A DNA stretch of 64,000 nucleotides from an uncultured Alphaproteobacteria bacterium (GTDB taxonomy: Bacteria; Pseudomonadota; Alphaproteobacteria; HIMB59; GCA-002718135): the NCBI GenBank assembly GCA_902582755.1, contig CACHSZ010000004.1, positions 56,709 to 120,708 on the forward strand. Direction: 5' to 3'. The notes under the pieces were generated by a model. The model had not been told where the DNA came from, ran no database searches, and saw only the letters and a program-made list of their open reading frames with translations. Both the position numbers and the translations under genes were made by a program. Shown here one piece after another: positions 55,970 to 64,000 of the stretch (the stretch's first letter is position 1; each line of letters starts with the position of its first letter).

Positions 55970-56653
55970 ATGATAGATTTTTTTTCCAAGTTGAAAGACA
56001 ATCGTATTTTTCAATTTTCTGTTGTTGTTATAATTATATTAAATGCCATTCTTATTGGAGCTACAACATATCAATTAGATCCTATATTTTTAAATACTAT
56101 TCATTTACTTGATTATGCGATTACTGTTTTCTTTGTAATTGAAATACTTATTCGTTTTATTGGTGAAAAAGAAAAGAAAAATTTTCTAAAAGATGGCTGG
56201 AATGTATTTGATACAATTATTGTAGCTATTTCACTCATTCCTATTCCAAATAATTCTAGCTTCTTAGTTTTACGTCTTCTTCGTATTTTTAGGGTACTAA
56301 GATTAATTTCTGTAATACCTGAATTAAAAAAAATTATAGAAGCTATTCTAGCTTCTATAAAAAGGGTATTTTTTGTCAGTCTGCTGCTGTTTATAATACT
56401 CTACATTTATGCAACAATGGGCTCTATTTTATTTGGTGAAGATGATCCAGAAAGGTGGGCTGATTTGGGAATCTCTCTTATTACCCTTTTTCAAGTTTTA
56501 ACTTTATCTAGTTGGGAGAATGTAATGCTACCTATGCAAGCAATTTACTGGTGGGCATGGATTTATTTTTTCAGCTTTATTTCAATTTGCTCAATTACGA
56601 TATTGAATTTGGTGATTGCTATCCTTGTTGATGTAGTAAATCATCAAAAATAA
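55970..56653 (+). CDS. Bacterial voltage-gated ion channel (NaChBac-like)
   Basis: The 227-residue protein is a six-segment voltage-gated cation channel. S4 carries arginines at three-residue spacing (R102, R105, R108, R111 in LRLLRIFRVLRLI), S1-S3 have acidic counter-charges (E58, D81), and S5-pore-S6 follow. The pore reads FQVLTLSSWEN at 175-184, where bacterial sodium channels have TLESW, so the filter Glu is Ser180 and a Glu appears three positions later (E183). The C-terminal tail is very short, without the usual coiled coil. It is probably cotranscribed with the AlkB-like gene. Confidence 0.88.
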   Translation: MIDFFSKLKDNRIFQFSVVVIIILNAILIGATTYQLDPIFLNTIHLLDYAITVFFVIEILIRFIGEKEKKNFLKDGWNVFDTIIVAISLIPIPNNSSFLVLRLLRIFRVLRLISVIPELKKIIEAILASIKRVFFVSLLLFIILYIYATMGSILFGEDDPERWADLGISLITLFQVLTLSSWENVMLPMQAIYWWAWIYFFSFISICSITILNLVIAILVDVVNHQK

Positions 56654-56762
56654 CCTGTAAAAATTACATATATCTTCAAATATTAATACTTATATGCTAA
56701 TTAAATAAATAAATTATAGCAGTTGTAGATTACCTGCATTAACAAAACTATGGGGAGGTATA

Positions 56763-57212
56763 ATGTTTGATAAAAAAGACGATAATACAAATTCAACAAC
56801 TGATGTATTTAGACCTGCTAAGGGATCTGCAAAAGTTGTAATCGGTCACGGTGTAACAATTAATGGTGAAATTAAAAAAGCTGATGAAGTTCAGATTGAT
56901 GGTGAAGCAGATGTTACTATGAAAACTGATAATGTAGTTATTGGTGCGACTGGAGATTGCAAAGGGAATATAGAAACGCATAATGCTGATATCTGGGGAA
57001 AATTTGACGGTGAAATAAAAGCTTCTGGCACCTTAACAATCCAAGAGCAAGGAGTTGCTTCTGGGGACATTGAGTATCAAAATTTACAGATTAAGCTTGG
57101 TGGACAAATCAGTGGTGATATTAAGAAATCTGATAAGATACAGCCTATTAAAAAAGACTCAAAACCATCAGAAGAAAATAATTCATTACAAGAAGCAATT
57201 AAAAAAGATTAG
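56763..57212 (+). CDS. Bactofilin
   Basis: Bactofilins polymerise without nucleotide into filaments that organise envelope growth. The 149-residue protein has the right-handed beta-helix core (about 22-120), with regularly spaced Gly and hydrophobic residues (VIGHGVTINGEIKKADEVQIDGEAD, VIGATGDCKGNIETHNADIWGKFDGEIKASGTLTI), flanked by short charged, disordered tails. A strong GGGGAGG site precedes the ATG, which suggests high expression. It is followed closely by a small membrane protein, a possible partner. Confidence 0.92.
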   Translation: MFDKKDDNTNSTTDVFRPAKGSAKVVIGHGVTINGEIKKADEVQIDGEADVTMKTDNVVIGATGDCKGNIETHNADIWGKFDGEIKASGTLTIQEQGVASGDIEYQNLQIKLGGQISGDIKKSDKIQPIKKDSKPSEENNSLQEAIKKD

Positions 57213-57229
57213 CAATTATATTTGTTAGT

Positions 57230-57634
57230 ATGAAAGAAAGATTATTTAAACCTCTACACTGGATTATGTTAATCCTTATCTCTCTTGATTTCATTGATAC
57301 GTCTTATCGAATTACGTATGGATATTTTTCAGGTCAAGGTGTGCAACCACCTGTAGGAGATTTTAATGTTCAAGTTTCAACTTTAGATTTTTTTGTAAGT
57401 GTTGTTTTTCAATTAGCAATCGCTTACACAATTTATATGTTGTATAGTATGAAAAGAAGTGGTGGTTATTATTTAGTAGGTTTAAATATTCTTTTTGTGA
57501 TTTACGGATTTGTTATTGGTCCGTTTAGCACAGTACCAGCTGGAGAAGTATTACCTCTTATTGCCGGCTTTATGGTTTTCTATATTATTTTAGTTATTGG
57601 GATACCTTACTTATATTCTGATAAGTATGAATGA
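57230..57634 (+). CDS. Hypothetical four-helix membrane protein
   Basis: The 134-residue product has four membrane segments (about 10-28, 50-72, 80-98 and 105-128) with a periplasmic loop FSGQGVQPPVGDFNVQ after the first. No family is recognised. It lies 17 bases after the bactofilin gene and is probably in the same operon. The strongest hint to function is that position. Confidence 0.65.
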   Translation: MKERLFKPLHWIMLILISLDFIDTSYRITYGYFSGQGVQPPVGDFNVQVSTLDFFVSVVFQLAIAYTIYMLYSMKRSGGYYLVGLNILFVIYGFVIGPFSTVPAGEVLPLIAGFMVFYIILVIGIPYLYSDKYE

Positions 57635-57635
57635 T

Positions 57636-57914
57636 TTATAAAAGTATATCCCTATATTTTTTTTTAAATTGATTTAATTTTTCTCTAACATCAAAATCTA
57701 ATCTGTAAGAAGTATATAAATCTTGCTTTGTTCCCTTGTTAATTTTAGTCTTTTTGACAAATTGCAGATCGGTATCTTCTACGCTATCAACATTTCTTAC
57801 TAGTAAAGCTAATTTCCATTCTAATTCCTTACTACGTAAATTATCAGGAATGGTATGTTCTTCTGTTTTATATTTATTATTTAAATTAAATAATTTTGAA
57901 ATGTTTTGTATCAT
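57636..57914 (-). CDS. Hypothetical charged protein
   Basis: A 92-residue hydrophilic protein of unknown family, starting at MIQNISKLF; a longer form from a TTG at 57953 is possible. The middle reads RSKELEWKLALLVRNVDSVEDTDLQFV and the C-terminus DVREKLNQFKKKYRDILL is a charged amphipathic helix. An overlapping plus-strand frame (57736-57981) exists, but its composition (Ser, Leu, Phe-rich) looks like a shadow. The minus-strand product is more protein-like. No ribosome site is visible. Confidence 0.45.
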   Translation of the reverse strand: MIQNISKLFNLNNKYKTEEHTIPDNLRSKELEWKLALLVRNVDSVEDTDLQFVKKTKINKGTKQDLYTSYRLDFDVREKLNQFKKKYRDILL

Positions 57915-58100
57915 GATTATTAATAAACTTAGATTTAGTTTTTTATTATTCAATAGGATTAATTTTACTAAGATGAATTAACAAATATTAACAGTATTAA
58001 TATTTTTAATTGAAATGTAATAATTATATAATATTTAATCTATGAACGATTTGACTCTATTGCGGTTTACAAGCAGCTAAAATGAGATACGTATAAATTT

Positions 58101-58139
58101 ATCCTCCCATTAAGAAAAATGGTGAGGATATTTTTTTTT
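58101..58139 (+). terminator. Intrinsic terminator directly before a gene
   Basis: ATCCTC-CCATT pairs with AATGG-T-GAGGAT (one bulged T) around a short A-rich loop, followed by TTTTTTTTT at 58131-58139. The ribosome site AGGAG and ATG of the next gene follow within 11 bases. It either ends a short upstream transcript or serves as an attenuator for that gene. The 150 bases upstream contain no gene that I can support. Confidence 0.85.
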
Positions 58140-58150
58140 AGGAGATAATT

Positions 58151-58408
58151 ATGAATTTATGTGTTGTATCAAAAGGATCTTTTACCAAAGAAGATTACAT
58201 GGAATTATACAATTTTTTTAAAGATGATATTGCCAAATATACAGATGCATTTGATATGGCTTTCGTTAAAGATGGCCATGTAATGATTATGTGTAATGTT
58301 ACTGATGAAGAAAAATTTTATGCTTTATTTGATGATCCAAAATCTAAAGAATTTGATTCAAAATTTAATAGTACAGATACGGTCTATTCTTTACAAAAAG
58401 TAGAATAG
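58151..58408 (+). CDS. Small alpha/beta protein of ABM-like fold
   Basis: The 85-residue protein reads as strand-helix-strand-strand-helix-strand: MNLCVVSKGSFTKEDYMELYNFFKDD, DMAFVKDGHVMIMCNVTDEEKFYALFDDPKSKEF and a final strand. This resembles small dimeric alpha/beta-barrel proteins such as the one at 48818. The ribosome site TAGGAG is strong and immediately follows an intrinsic terminator, which suggests regulated transcription entry. Its stop abuts the stop of the convergent ureG. Confidence 0.7.
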   Translation: MNLCVVSKGSFTKEDYMELYNFFKDDIAKYTDAFDMAFVKDGHVMIMCNVTDEEKFYALFDDPKSKEFDSKFNSTDTVYSLQKVE

Positions 58409-59020
58409 TTATAATCCACCTTGAGAAATTAAGAAGTCAGAAATTTTTTCAATTCCGTTATTATTTTTCATTTCACCAAAAATATACGGTAAACCATTTC
58501 TGGCTTCATTCACATCCTCTTTCATTTGCTCTAAATCAACATTAACATATGGAGCAAGGTCAACTTTATTAATTACGAGTAAATCAGACTTTCTAATTGC
58601 TGGTGCTTTTTTTCTCGGTATGTCGGCACCTTGAGCCACATCTATCATATAAATTGTTAAATCAACTAACTCTGGACTAAAAGTTGCTGCTAAATTATCA
58701 CCACCTGATTCAATAAGGATTAACTCTAAATCTGGAAATTTTTTTTTCATTTCATCAACTGCAAGTAAATTGATACTACAATCTTCTCTTATAGCAGTAT
58801 GTGGACATCCCCCAGTTTCAACACCTTTAATTCTCTCTATTGGTAGAACTTGTGCTTTCATTAGATATTCGGCATCTTCAGTTGTATAAATATCATTTGA
58901 AATAACTGCCATAGAGACTTTTTTAGATAAATAACGACATAACGCTTCTGTTAAACTTGTTTTACCAGTCCCTATTCCGCCTCCAATACCAACTTTTAAA
59001 GGTCCATTTATATTATTCAC
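58409..59020 (-). CDS. ureG: Urease accessory GTPase UreG
   Basis: UreG is the SIMIBI GTPase that drives nickel delivery to apo-urease. The 203-residue product has the P-loop GGIGTGKT (14-21), the metal-binding [13 protein letters not shown] (Cys-Pro-His), [15 protein letters not shown], and NKVDLAPYV for guanine recognition. The start is GTG, overlapping the ureF stop (GTGA). It is the last gene of the urease operon and converges with the small protein at 58151. Confidence 0.97.
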   Translation of the reverse strand: MNNINGPLKVGIGGGIGTGKTSLTEALCRYLSKKVSMAVISNDIYTTEDAEYLMKAQVLPIERIKGVETGGCPHTAIREDCSINLLAVDEMKKKFPDLELILIESGGDNLAATFSPELVDLTIYMIDVAQGADIPRKKAPAIRKSDLLVINKVDLAPYVNVDLEQMKEDVNEARNGLPYIFGEMKNNNGIEKISDFLISQGGL

Positions 59021-59652
59021 GTTAAATAAATCCTTGAGTCTAAATATTCGTGCTTAATGGCAAAAATATCACCAATAAAAAAACTTGAACCTATATCTTT
59101 AAGAGTCAGCTTATCTGAATGACTTAAAAATTCTTGAATTTGATTAATAAAAATAACATTAAGACTCTGTCCATCTTTTTGAGACATTGGGATATGTTTT
59201 ACGCATACATTTATTAAATTAGAAATAAATGATTGTAGATAAAACTTAATTAAATCATCAAACTTAATATTAAAATGTAATCCAGCTTTTGCTAAACAAT
59301 ATATAAATGATGTGTTTTCAGGTAAAGATAATTCCCAGCTATCTTTCATGATTTTACGAAAAGAATTTCCCATATCTATCATTTCTATTTGCCTTTCTTT
59401 AGAAGAAGCACTTGCTAAGATTAATTGATTAATTTCGTCACCTTTGTAAATAGACTTAATAAAAATATAATCATTTCTTAATGTTCCATAAAATAAAAGG
59501 GCATGTAAAAATTCTTTAACATCATTATTTTTTTTAATTTTTTTATCATCAATCAGAGCTTCTAAACCATGAGAGTATGCATAAGAACCAATAGGAAAAG
59601 AGGATGAAAACCATACTTGTAATATTTGATGAGGATCTTTAAATGTTTTCAT
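59017..59652 (-). CDS. ureF: Urease accessory protein UreF
   Basis: UreF bridges UreD/UreH and UreG in the urease activation complex. The 211-residue product is all-helical and shows the family opening [21 protein letters not shown], with [16 protein letters not shown] near the middle of its second half. The frame is open upstream to 59718 inside ureE, but the family N-terminus and the TAA-A-ATG junction with ureE place the start at 59652. Confidence 0.94.
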   Translation of the reverse strand: MKTFKDPHQILQVWFSSSFPIGSYAYSHGLEALIDDKKIKKNNDVKEFLHALLFYGTLRNDYIFIKSIYKGDEINQLILASASSKERQIEMIDMGNSFRKIMKDSWELSLPENTSFIYCLAKAGLHFNIKFDDLIKFYLQSFISNLINVCVKHIPMSQKDGQSLNVIFINQIQEFLSHSDKLTLKDIGSSFFIGDIFAIKHEYLDSRIYLT

Positions 59653-59653
59653 T

Positions 59654-60100
59654 TTAATGTTTGTGGCTATGTGTTCTGCCCATACCATAAGCACCACCTT
59701 CAGGTTTAAATTTTTCAAAAACTTTTTTTACATTTCCATGTAACTTTAAAACCATATCAAGAATTACAGCATCATCTTGAATAAGAATTCTGTTTTCTTC
59801 AATTTGACATGGCAGATGTCTGTTTCCTATGTGCCATATGATTTGCTTTAAATTATCACCTGTTATTTCAATTAAATTTTCTTCTTTAGATAGAACTTTA
59901 ATTAAATTACCATTGTCTAATTCAAAAAAATGATTTTCATCAACACTGACGGTTTCTTCAAGATTAACTAAAAATTCAGTTCCATTATTTGCTCTAAGTT
60001 TTTTTCTGCGTATAAATCTTTCTTCATAAGATAATGAGATTTCATCTAATAATTCTTTGTTTTCATGATTGTGATGTATTATTTTGAAAGAAGTATCCAT
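59654..60100 (-). CDS. ureE: Urease accessory nickel chaperone UreE
   Basis: UreE binds nickel and hands it to UreG. The 148-residue product has the peptide-binding domain with SYEERFIRRKKLRA and the metal-binding domain with IIWHIGNRHLPCQIEENRILIQDD, where the His of GNRH is the conserved dimer-interface nickel ligand. The C-terminal tail (GRTHSHKH) has only three His, far fewer than His-rich UreE proteins. The frame is open to 60151, but the start at 60100 follows the ureC stop by one base. Confidence 0.94.
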   Translation of the reverse strand: MDTSFKIIHHNHENKELLDEISLSYEERFIRRKKLRANNGTEFLVNLEETVSVDENHFFELDNGNLIKVLSKEENLIEITGDNLKQIIWHIGNRHLPCQIEENRILIQDDAVILDMVLKLHGNVKKVFEKFKPEGGAYGMGRTHSHKH

Positions 60101-60101
60101 T

Positions 60102-61808
60102 TTAGTACATAAAATAACGTTGAGCCAAAGGTAGTGTTTTAGCTGGCTCACAAGTAATTAATTCACCATCTGCTAAAACTTCATAGGTTTCTGGGTTAAC
60201 TTCTATTTTTGGACAATAATCATTTAATATCATATCTTTTTTAGAAATTTTTCTGATATTTTTAACGGGTAATAAAGATTTATTTACTCCAGAGTTTTTA
60301 AATGAATCTTTATCTAATGAAACTTTACTTACAAAAGTAACAGTAGATTTTTCTAATGATTTACCAAAAGAAGAAAACATTGGTCTTGAGTACACTGGTT
60401 GTGGTGTTGGAATTGATGCATTGGGATCACCCATTTGTGCGCAAGCAACACTTCCACCTTGTAATACCATTTCAGGTTTAACACCAAAAAAAGCAGTATC
60501 CCAAATAACAATATCAGCACGTTTATTTTTTTCGATAGTCCCAATATGATCAGAAATACCATGTGCTATTGCAGGATTAATTGTATATTTTGCAATGTAT
60601 CTTTTAACTCTTACATTGTCGTTATCACCCTTCTCTTCTTTTAATTGTCCACGTTGAACTTTCATTTTATGTGCTGTTTGCCATGTTCTAATAATAACTT
60701 CACCAACACGACCCATCGCTTGACTATCAGAAGCAATGATTGAAAAAGCACCCATATCATGAAGTATATCTTCCGCTGCAATTGTTTCTTTTCGAATACG
60801 ACTTTCGGCAAATGCTACATCTTCTGGTATAGATTTATCTAAGTGATGGCATACCATTAACATATCCAAATGCTCTTCAACTGTATTAACTGTATAGGGT
60901 CTTGTTGGGTTAGTAGAAGAAGGAATAACATATTGTTCACCACAAACTTTTATAATATCGGGTGCATGACCGCCACCAGCACCTTCTGTATGAAAAGCGT
61001 GAATTGTTCGTCCATTAATTGCTTTAATTGTACTTTCGACAAATCCACTTTCATTTAATGTATCTGTATGAATCATTACTTGAATGTCATGATCATCAGC
61101 TACATTTAAACAATTATCTATTGCTGCTGGGGTTGTACCCCAATCTTCATGTAATTTTAGTGAGCTTGCACCAGCAATTACTTGTTCTTCAAGTGCTTGA
61201 GGCAATGAACTATTTCCTTTACCAGCAAAAGCCAAGTTCATAGAAAAAGCATCTGCTGATTGTATCATTCTTTCTATATGCCAAGGTCCAGGTGTAACTG
61301 TTGTAGCTAAAGTACCATGTGCAGGACCAGTTCCTCCTCCCAACATAGTTGTAATACCTGAATGAAGTGCATCATCTATTTGCTGTGGACAAATAAAATG
61401 TATATGACTGTCAAATCCACCAGCTGTTATAATTTTGCCTTCACCAGCAATTATTTCTGTTCCAGGTCCAATAATAATATTTACATTGGGTTGTGTATCT
61501 GGATTACCTGCTTTTCCAATTTCATAAATTAATCCATCCTTAAGACCAATATCAGCTTTATAAATTCCATTTACATCTACTATTAAGGCATTTGTTATAA
61601 CTGTATCAACAGAACCATCTTTACGAGAAACTTGAGATTGCCCCATTCCATCTCGAATAACTTTACCACCACCAAATTTTACTTCTTCTCCATACGTTGT
61701 TAAATCTTTTTCCACTTCAATAAATAATTCAGTGTCAGCAAGTCTGACTTTATCACCAGTTGTTGGTCCATACATATCGGCATAAGCTTCTCTTTTTATT
61801 TTTTTCAT
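60102..61808 (-). CDS. ureC: Urease alpha subunit
   Basis: UreC carries the di-nickel active site that hydrolyses urea to ammonia and carbamate. The 568-residue product has every key residue: H135 and H137 (SHIHF), carbamylated K218 (SLKLHEDWG), H247, H273 (HAFHTEG), D361 (ASDSQAMG), and the flap C320-H321 (MVCHHLD). The C-terminal half includes [22 protein letters not shown]. Nothing suggests loss of function. It shares one base with ureB (TAATG) and is followed one base later by ureE. Confidence 0.98.
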   Translation of the reverse strand: MKKIKREAYADMYGPTTGDKVRLADTELFIEVEKDLTTYGEEVKFGGGKVIRDGMGQSQVSRKDGSVDTVITNALIVDVNGIYKADIGLKDGLIYEIGKAGNPDTQPNVNIIIGPGTEIIAGEGKIITAGGFDSHIHFICPQQIDDALHSGITTMLGGGTGPAHGTLATTVTPGPWHIERMIQSADAFSMNLAFAGKGNSSLPQALEEQVIAGASSLKLHEDWGTTPAAIDNCLNVADDHDIQVMIHTDTLNESGFVESTIKAINGRTIHAFHTEGAGGGHAPDIIKVCGEQYVIPSSTNPTRPYTVNTVEEHLDMLMVCHHLDKSIPEDVAFAESRIRKETIAAEDILHDMGAFSIIASDSQAMGRVGEVIIRTWQTAHKMKVQRGQLKEEKGDNDNVRVKRYIAKYTINPAIAHGISDHIGTIEKNKRADIVIWDTAFFGVKPEMVLQGGSVACAQMGDPNASIPTPQPVYSRPMFSSFGKSLEKSTVTFVSKVSLDKDSFKNSGVNKSLLPVKNIRKISKKDMILNDYCPKIEVNPETYEVLADGELITCEPAKTLPLAQRYFMY

Positions 61809-62116
61809 TATAATTGACCCATAATTTTCTTATTAAATCCAAATATCTTTCTATTTCCCATTATTGGAATTAATTCTACATCTTTTGATTGACCTGGTTC
61901 AAAACGAACAGCTGTACCTGAAGGTATATCTAAACGCATACCTCTTGATTTTTCTCTATCAAATTTTAAATATTCATTTGTTTCAGCAAAATGATAATGA
62001 CTACCAACTTGTATTGGTCGATCTCCACTATTTGAAACTTTTAAAGTTATTGATTGTCTATCATCGTTCAAATTAATATCACTATTTTGCTTTGTTATTA
62101 TTTCTCCAGGTTTCAT
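61808..62116 (-). CDS. ureB: Urease beta subunit
   Basis: The 102-residue structural subunit starts with [20 protein letters not shown] and contains [21 protein letters not shown] and the [16 protein letters not shown] stretch typical of UreB. It assembles with UreA and UreC into the trimeric urease core. It is separate from ureA, as in most proteobacteria. Both junctions are one-base overlaps, indicating translational coupling that should keep the subunits stoichiometric. Confidence 0.97.
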   Translation of the reverse strand: MKPGEIITKQNSDINLNDDRQSITLKVSNSGDRPIQVGSHYHFAETNEYLKFDREKSRGMRLDIPSGTAVRFEPGQSKDVELIPIMGNRKIFGFNKKIMGQL

Positions 62117-62418
62117 TATCTAATCGGTTTATGTACTGTTACTAATTTTGTTCCATCTGGAAATGTTGCTTCAACCTGTACTTCAGGTATCATGTCTGGA
62201 ATACCATCCATACAATCTTCTTTTTTTACTACGTGCGCACCTGTTTCCATCAATTCTGACACCATTTTTCCATCTCTTGCACCCTCTATGACAAAATCTG
62301 TTATCAAAGCTATAGCCTCTGGGTAATTAAGTTTAACACCTCTTTCTAGACGTTTTCTAGCAACATTAGCTGCCATACTGACCATCAACTTATCTTTTTC
62401 TCTAGGCGTTAATTTCAT
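62116..62418 (-). CDS. ureA: Urease gamma subunit
   Basis: The 100-residue gamma subunit starts [27 protein letters not shown] and includes [27 protein letters not shown] and the [16 protein letters not shown]-type ending ([21 protein letters not shown]). It begins immediately after the ureD stop with no spacing and shares one base with ureB. Confidence 0.98.
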   Translation of the reverse strand: MKLTPREKDKLMVSMAANVARKRLERGVKLNYPEAIALITDFVIEGARDGKMVSELMETGAHVVKKEDCMDGIPDMIPEVQVEATFPDGTKLVTVHKPIR

Positions 62419-63213
62419 TTATAGATCCCAACTTTTTGGTAATTTATCATGAATTATATTTTTCATAATAAAATTTAGTGTTTTTTTTAAATCATAATTA
62501 TCATTTGCTATGCACCTAATGATAATCTTATCATCAAATTTTGTCATCCCACAATAATGATTTACTATGTTTTCTATGATTTTTCTTAACTCAGACTCAA
62601 ATTGATGAATAATTTCACCAAAAATTATAATTGTTGATAAAGAAGATTGATTATCAAATGTATAATTATTTTTATAATTATCAATCATTGACCCTTGCAT
62701 ATTGATAGCCTCAAAATGTTTTAAAGAAGAATTGACATTAATTTTCCATTGATCAGATAAAGAAATATTTTTAATCTTCTCTGACATTGCCTTTCTACCA
62801 AAAATTGATGTTTCACAAAAAATCAAATTAGAATTATCTAATAGATTAACATTTATATTTCTTCTTAATTTTGAATTATCAAATAAAATTAACTCTTTGG
62901 GCAACCAATACAAAGTTGAATTATTTAAATTGATATTTATGTTAACTTTAGCAGGATCACCAATACCAGCATAAATTTTTTCAGCAGCTTGAGTACAAAT
63001 ACTTAATTCAGAATTATGAATTGTAGCATTAATTTCAATACTATCATTACAAGTAATTCCACCTGCAGTGTTAATTAAAATTAATTCTTTATTATGATTA
63101 TAATTATTTGGATTTAAAATTTTACAACAACCACTTTGAAAAAATTTTTTAAAATTATTATCTAATAATTCGATATTAATTTCCCCCTTTGACCTTTGAA
63201 GTAATTTGTCCAT
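62419..63213 (-). CDS. ureD: Urease accessory protein UreD
   Basis: UreD (UreH) binds apo-urease and forms the tunnel for nickel from UreG. The 264-residue product is beta-rich and shows the family segments LILINTAGGITCNDSIEINATIH, CTQAAEKIYAG, LYWLPKELILFDNSKLRRNINVNL and FCETSIFGRKAMSE. It is the first gene of the operon on the minus strand. The 49 bases between it and tRNA-Arg are A+T-rich and would have to hold the operon promoter, unless transcription starts further upstream. Confidence 0.93.
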   Translation of the reverse strand: MDKLLQRSKGEINIELLDNNFKKFFQSGCCKILNPNNYNHNKELILINTAGGITCNDSIEINATIHNSELSICTQAAEKIYAGIGDPAKVNININLNNSTLYWLPKELILFDNSKLRRNINVNLLDNSNLIFCETSIFGRKAMSEKIKNISLSDQWKINVNSSLKHFEAINMQGSMIDNYKNNYTFDNQSSLSTIIIFGEIIHQFESELRKIIENIVNHYCGMTKFDDKIIIRCIANDNYDLKKTLNFIMKNIIHDKLPKSWDL

Positions 63214-63262
63214 AATTATTTAATTAAGTATAATCGAAACAAAATATATGAAAATGAATATT

Positions 63263-63339
63263 TGGCGTGCCCGGCATGATTCGAACATGCGGCCCCCAGA
63301 TTAGGAATCTGGTGCTCTATCCTACTGAGCTACGGGCAC
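63263..63339 (-). tRNA. tRNA-Arg (anticodon CCU)
   Basis: On the minus strand the acceptor GTGCCCG pairs with CGGGCAC, followed by G and encoded CCA. The D arm is GCTC/GAGC, the anticodon stem is CCAGA/TCTGG around TTCCTAA (anticodon CCT), and the T arm is GCATG-TTCGAAT-CATGC. The cloverleaf is complete at 77 bases. It lies between the ureD start and the small protein gene at 63347. Confidence 0.97.
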
Positions 63340-63346
63340 TCCTAAT

Positions 63347-63631
63347 TTAATTTTTATGATTTAATGTTACTTCACCAGTCTTTGTGTCAACAACATCAAA
63401 AGTTTTTTCATTATTACTCATTCTTTTAGCTCTAGCTGCTGAAGCACGTTCCATTGCATCATTATCAGAATATAAAGATACAGCCATTACAGTTGTATCA
63501 CTTGCGCGAATTTGTAGTAATTGTTGTGCTTCAGGAAATTCACTTGGTGCTTTTGCTGAATAATCTTTAATAGATTCATCAGCATCTTCTTTAGATTTAA
63601 AGTTAATTGTTGTTATTCTTGCTACTGTCAT
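63347..63631 (-). CDS. Small alpha/beta protein of ABM-like fold
   Basis: The 94-residue protein starts TVARITTINFKSKEDADESIKDYSAKAPSEFPEAQQLL and continues IRASDTTVMAVSLYSDNDAMERASAARAKRM, the strand-helix-strand pattern of antibiotic-biosynthesis-monooxygenase-like dimers. A very strong AAGGAGG site precedes the ATG. No active-site residue is evident. It follows the ABC permease gene on the same strand after 23 bases and lies just before tRNA-Arg. Confidence 0.72.
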   Translation of the reverse strand: MTVARITTINFKSKEDADESIKDYSAKAPSEFPEAQQLLQIRASDTTVMAVSLYSDNDAMERASAARAKRMSNNEKTFDVVDTKTGEVTLNHKN

Positions 63632-63654
63632 TTTTCCTCCTTCATTTTATTCAA

Positions 63655-64000
63655 TTATTTAACTGCTCCTTCAGTTAAACCAGATACAAAATATTTTCCA
63701 ATAAATACAAATAATAATATCACTGGTAAACTTGCAAGAACAGCTCCAGATAATAAAAAACCCCAATCAATTTGATATTGACCAACAATTCCAGCTAAAC
63801 CAACAGGTAAGGTTTTTAGATCATCGCCACTTATTAATATTGACGCAAAAAGATATTCTGTCCAAGAAATAATAAAGCAAAAAATTGCTACACTCGCTAT
63901 ACCTGGGGCAGCTAGAGGAACAATAATTCTAGAAATTACGATATATCTAGATGCGCCATCAATATATGCCGCCTCTTCTATCTCATTAGGAATTAATTTA
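63655..64000 (-). CDS. ABC sugar-type permease, MalG class (5' end outside window)
   Basis: Only the C-terminal 115 residues lie in the window, because the start is beyond the right edge. The visible part includes the EAA loop EIEEAAYIDGASRYIVISRIIVPLAAPG, three to four membrane helices and the class-specific ending KYFVSGLTEGAVK. It resembles the MalG-class permease at 33293 but is a different gene from a second carbohydrate-type importer. It is not a urea (Urt-type) permease, so a direct link to the urease operon is not indicated. Confidence 0.92.
   Translation of the reverse strand, partial: KLIPNEIEEAAYIDGASRYIVISRIIVPLAAPGIASVAIFCFIISWTEYLFASILISGDDLKTLPVGLAGIVGQYQIDWGFLLSGAVLASLPVILLFVFIGKYFVSGLTEGAVK

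Noticed and set aside
57736-57981. Plus-strand 81-residue frame opposite the hypothetical minus-strand gene
   Set aside because: Its Ser/Leu/Phe-rich composition and lack of a ribosome site look like the complement of the minus-strand coding sequence.
60353-61243. Several 60-70 residue frames on both strands within ureC
   Set aside because: All lie inside the fully conserved urease alpha subunit and are shadows of its codon pattern.
63655-64000. Urea transporter next to urease
   Set aside because: The permease fragment has the MalG-class ending and EAA loop of carbohydrate importers, not of UrtB/UrtC.

Overview
The window is a strongly A+T-rich, tightly packed bacterial chromosome segment. 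Genes are separated by a few bases or overlap, and no gene-free stretch exceeds about 200 bases. Gene content and order (sdhE next to mfd; a murein-enzyme block running into tmk-holB-metG-tatD; alphaproteobacterial-style SSB, UvrA and Mfd; single tRNA genes with encoded CCA) point to a marine alphaproteobacterium with a small genome, of the SAR11/HIMB59 kind. That placement is inference from composition and synteny, not from a phylogeny.

Positions 1-15,000 are housekeeping: secF, Fe-type superoxide dismutase, uvrA and ssb (divergent), gyrA-coaD, tRNA-Lys, recG (minus) and sdhE-mfd. Positions 15,000-24,700 hold a PQQ-type sugar dehydrogenase homologue, a 38-residue membrane protein, a sulfotransferase, tRNA-Ser, then mltB-like, rlpA-like, dacA-like, tmk, holB, metG, tatD and a metallo-beta-lactamase protein in one overlapping plus-strand run. 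That run continues into a set of putative catabolic enzymes (3-hydroxyisobutyrate-dehydrogenase-like, SMP-30 lactonase, pterin dehydratase, M81 metallopeptidase) up to 28,323.

Positions 28,300-41,950 are accessory metabolism: SelO, a 2OG-Fe(II) oxygenase, an orphan TupA-like binding protein, and a divergent locus of two type I sulfatases, a carbohydrate-type ABC importer without its ATPase, and a DUF3604/PHP-like hydrolase. I read this locus as uptake and cytoplasmic desulfation of a sulfated organic compound. Two DMT exporters, a four-CxxC protein and a class III cyclase-TPR protein follow.

Positions 43,800-58,400 are the most accessory part. They hold a tandem pair of related membrane proteins, a tyrosine recombinase with a 26-bp tandem duplication at its 3' end and an inverted repeat at its 5' end, a class III sirtuin, several small alpha/beta proteins with strong Shine-Dalgarno sites, a MacAB-type efflux operon, a membrane-anchored HExxH protein, an AlkB-like di-iron hydroxylase next to a six-segment voltage-gated channel with an altered selectivity filter, and a bactofilin.

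Positions 58,409-63,213 are a complete minus-strand urease operon, ureD-A-B-C-E-F-G. It is followed by tRNA-Arg, another small alpha/beta protein and the 3' end of a sugar-type ABC permease cut by the window edge. Most genes show no clear Shine-Dalgarno site. The few with AGGAGG-like sites (binding protein, small alpha/beta proteins, tandem membrane proteins, bactofilin) are probably the strongly translated ones.
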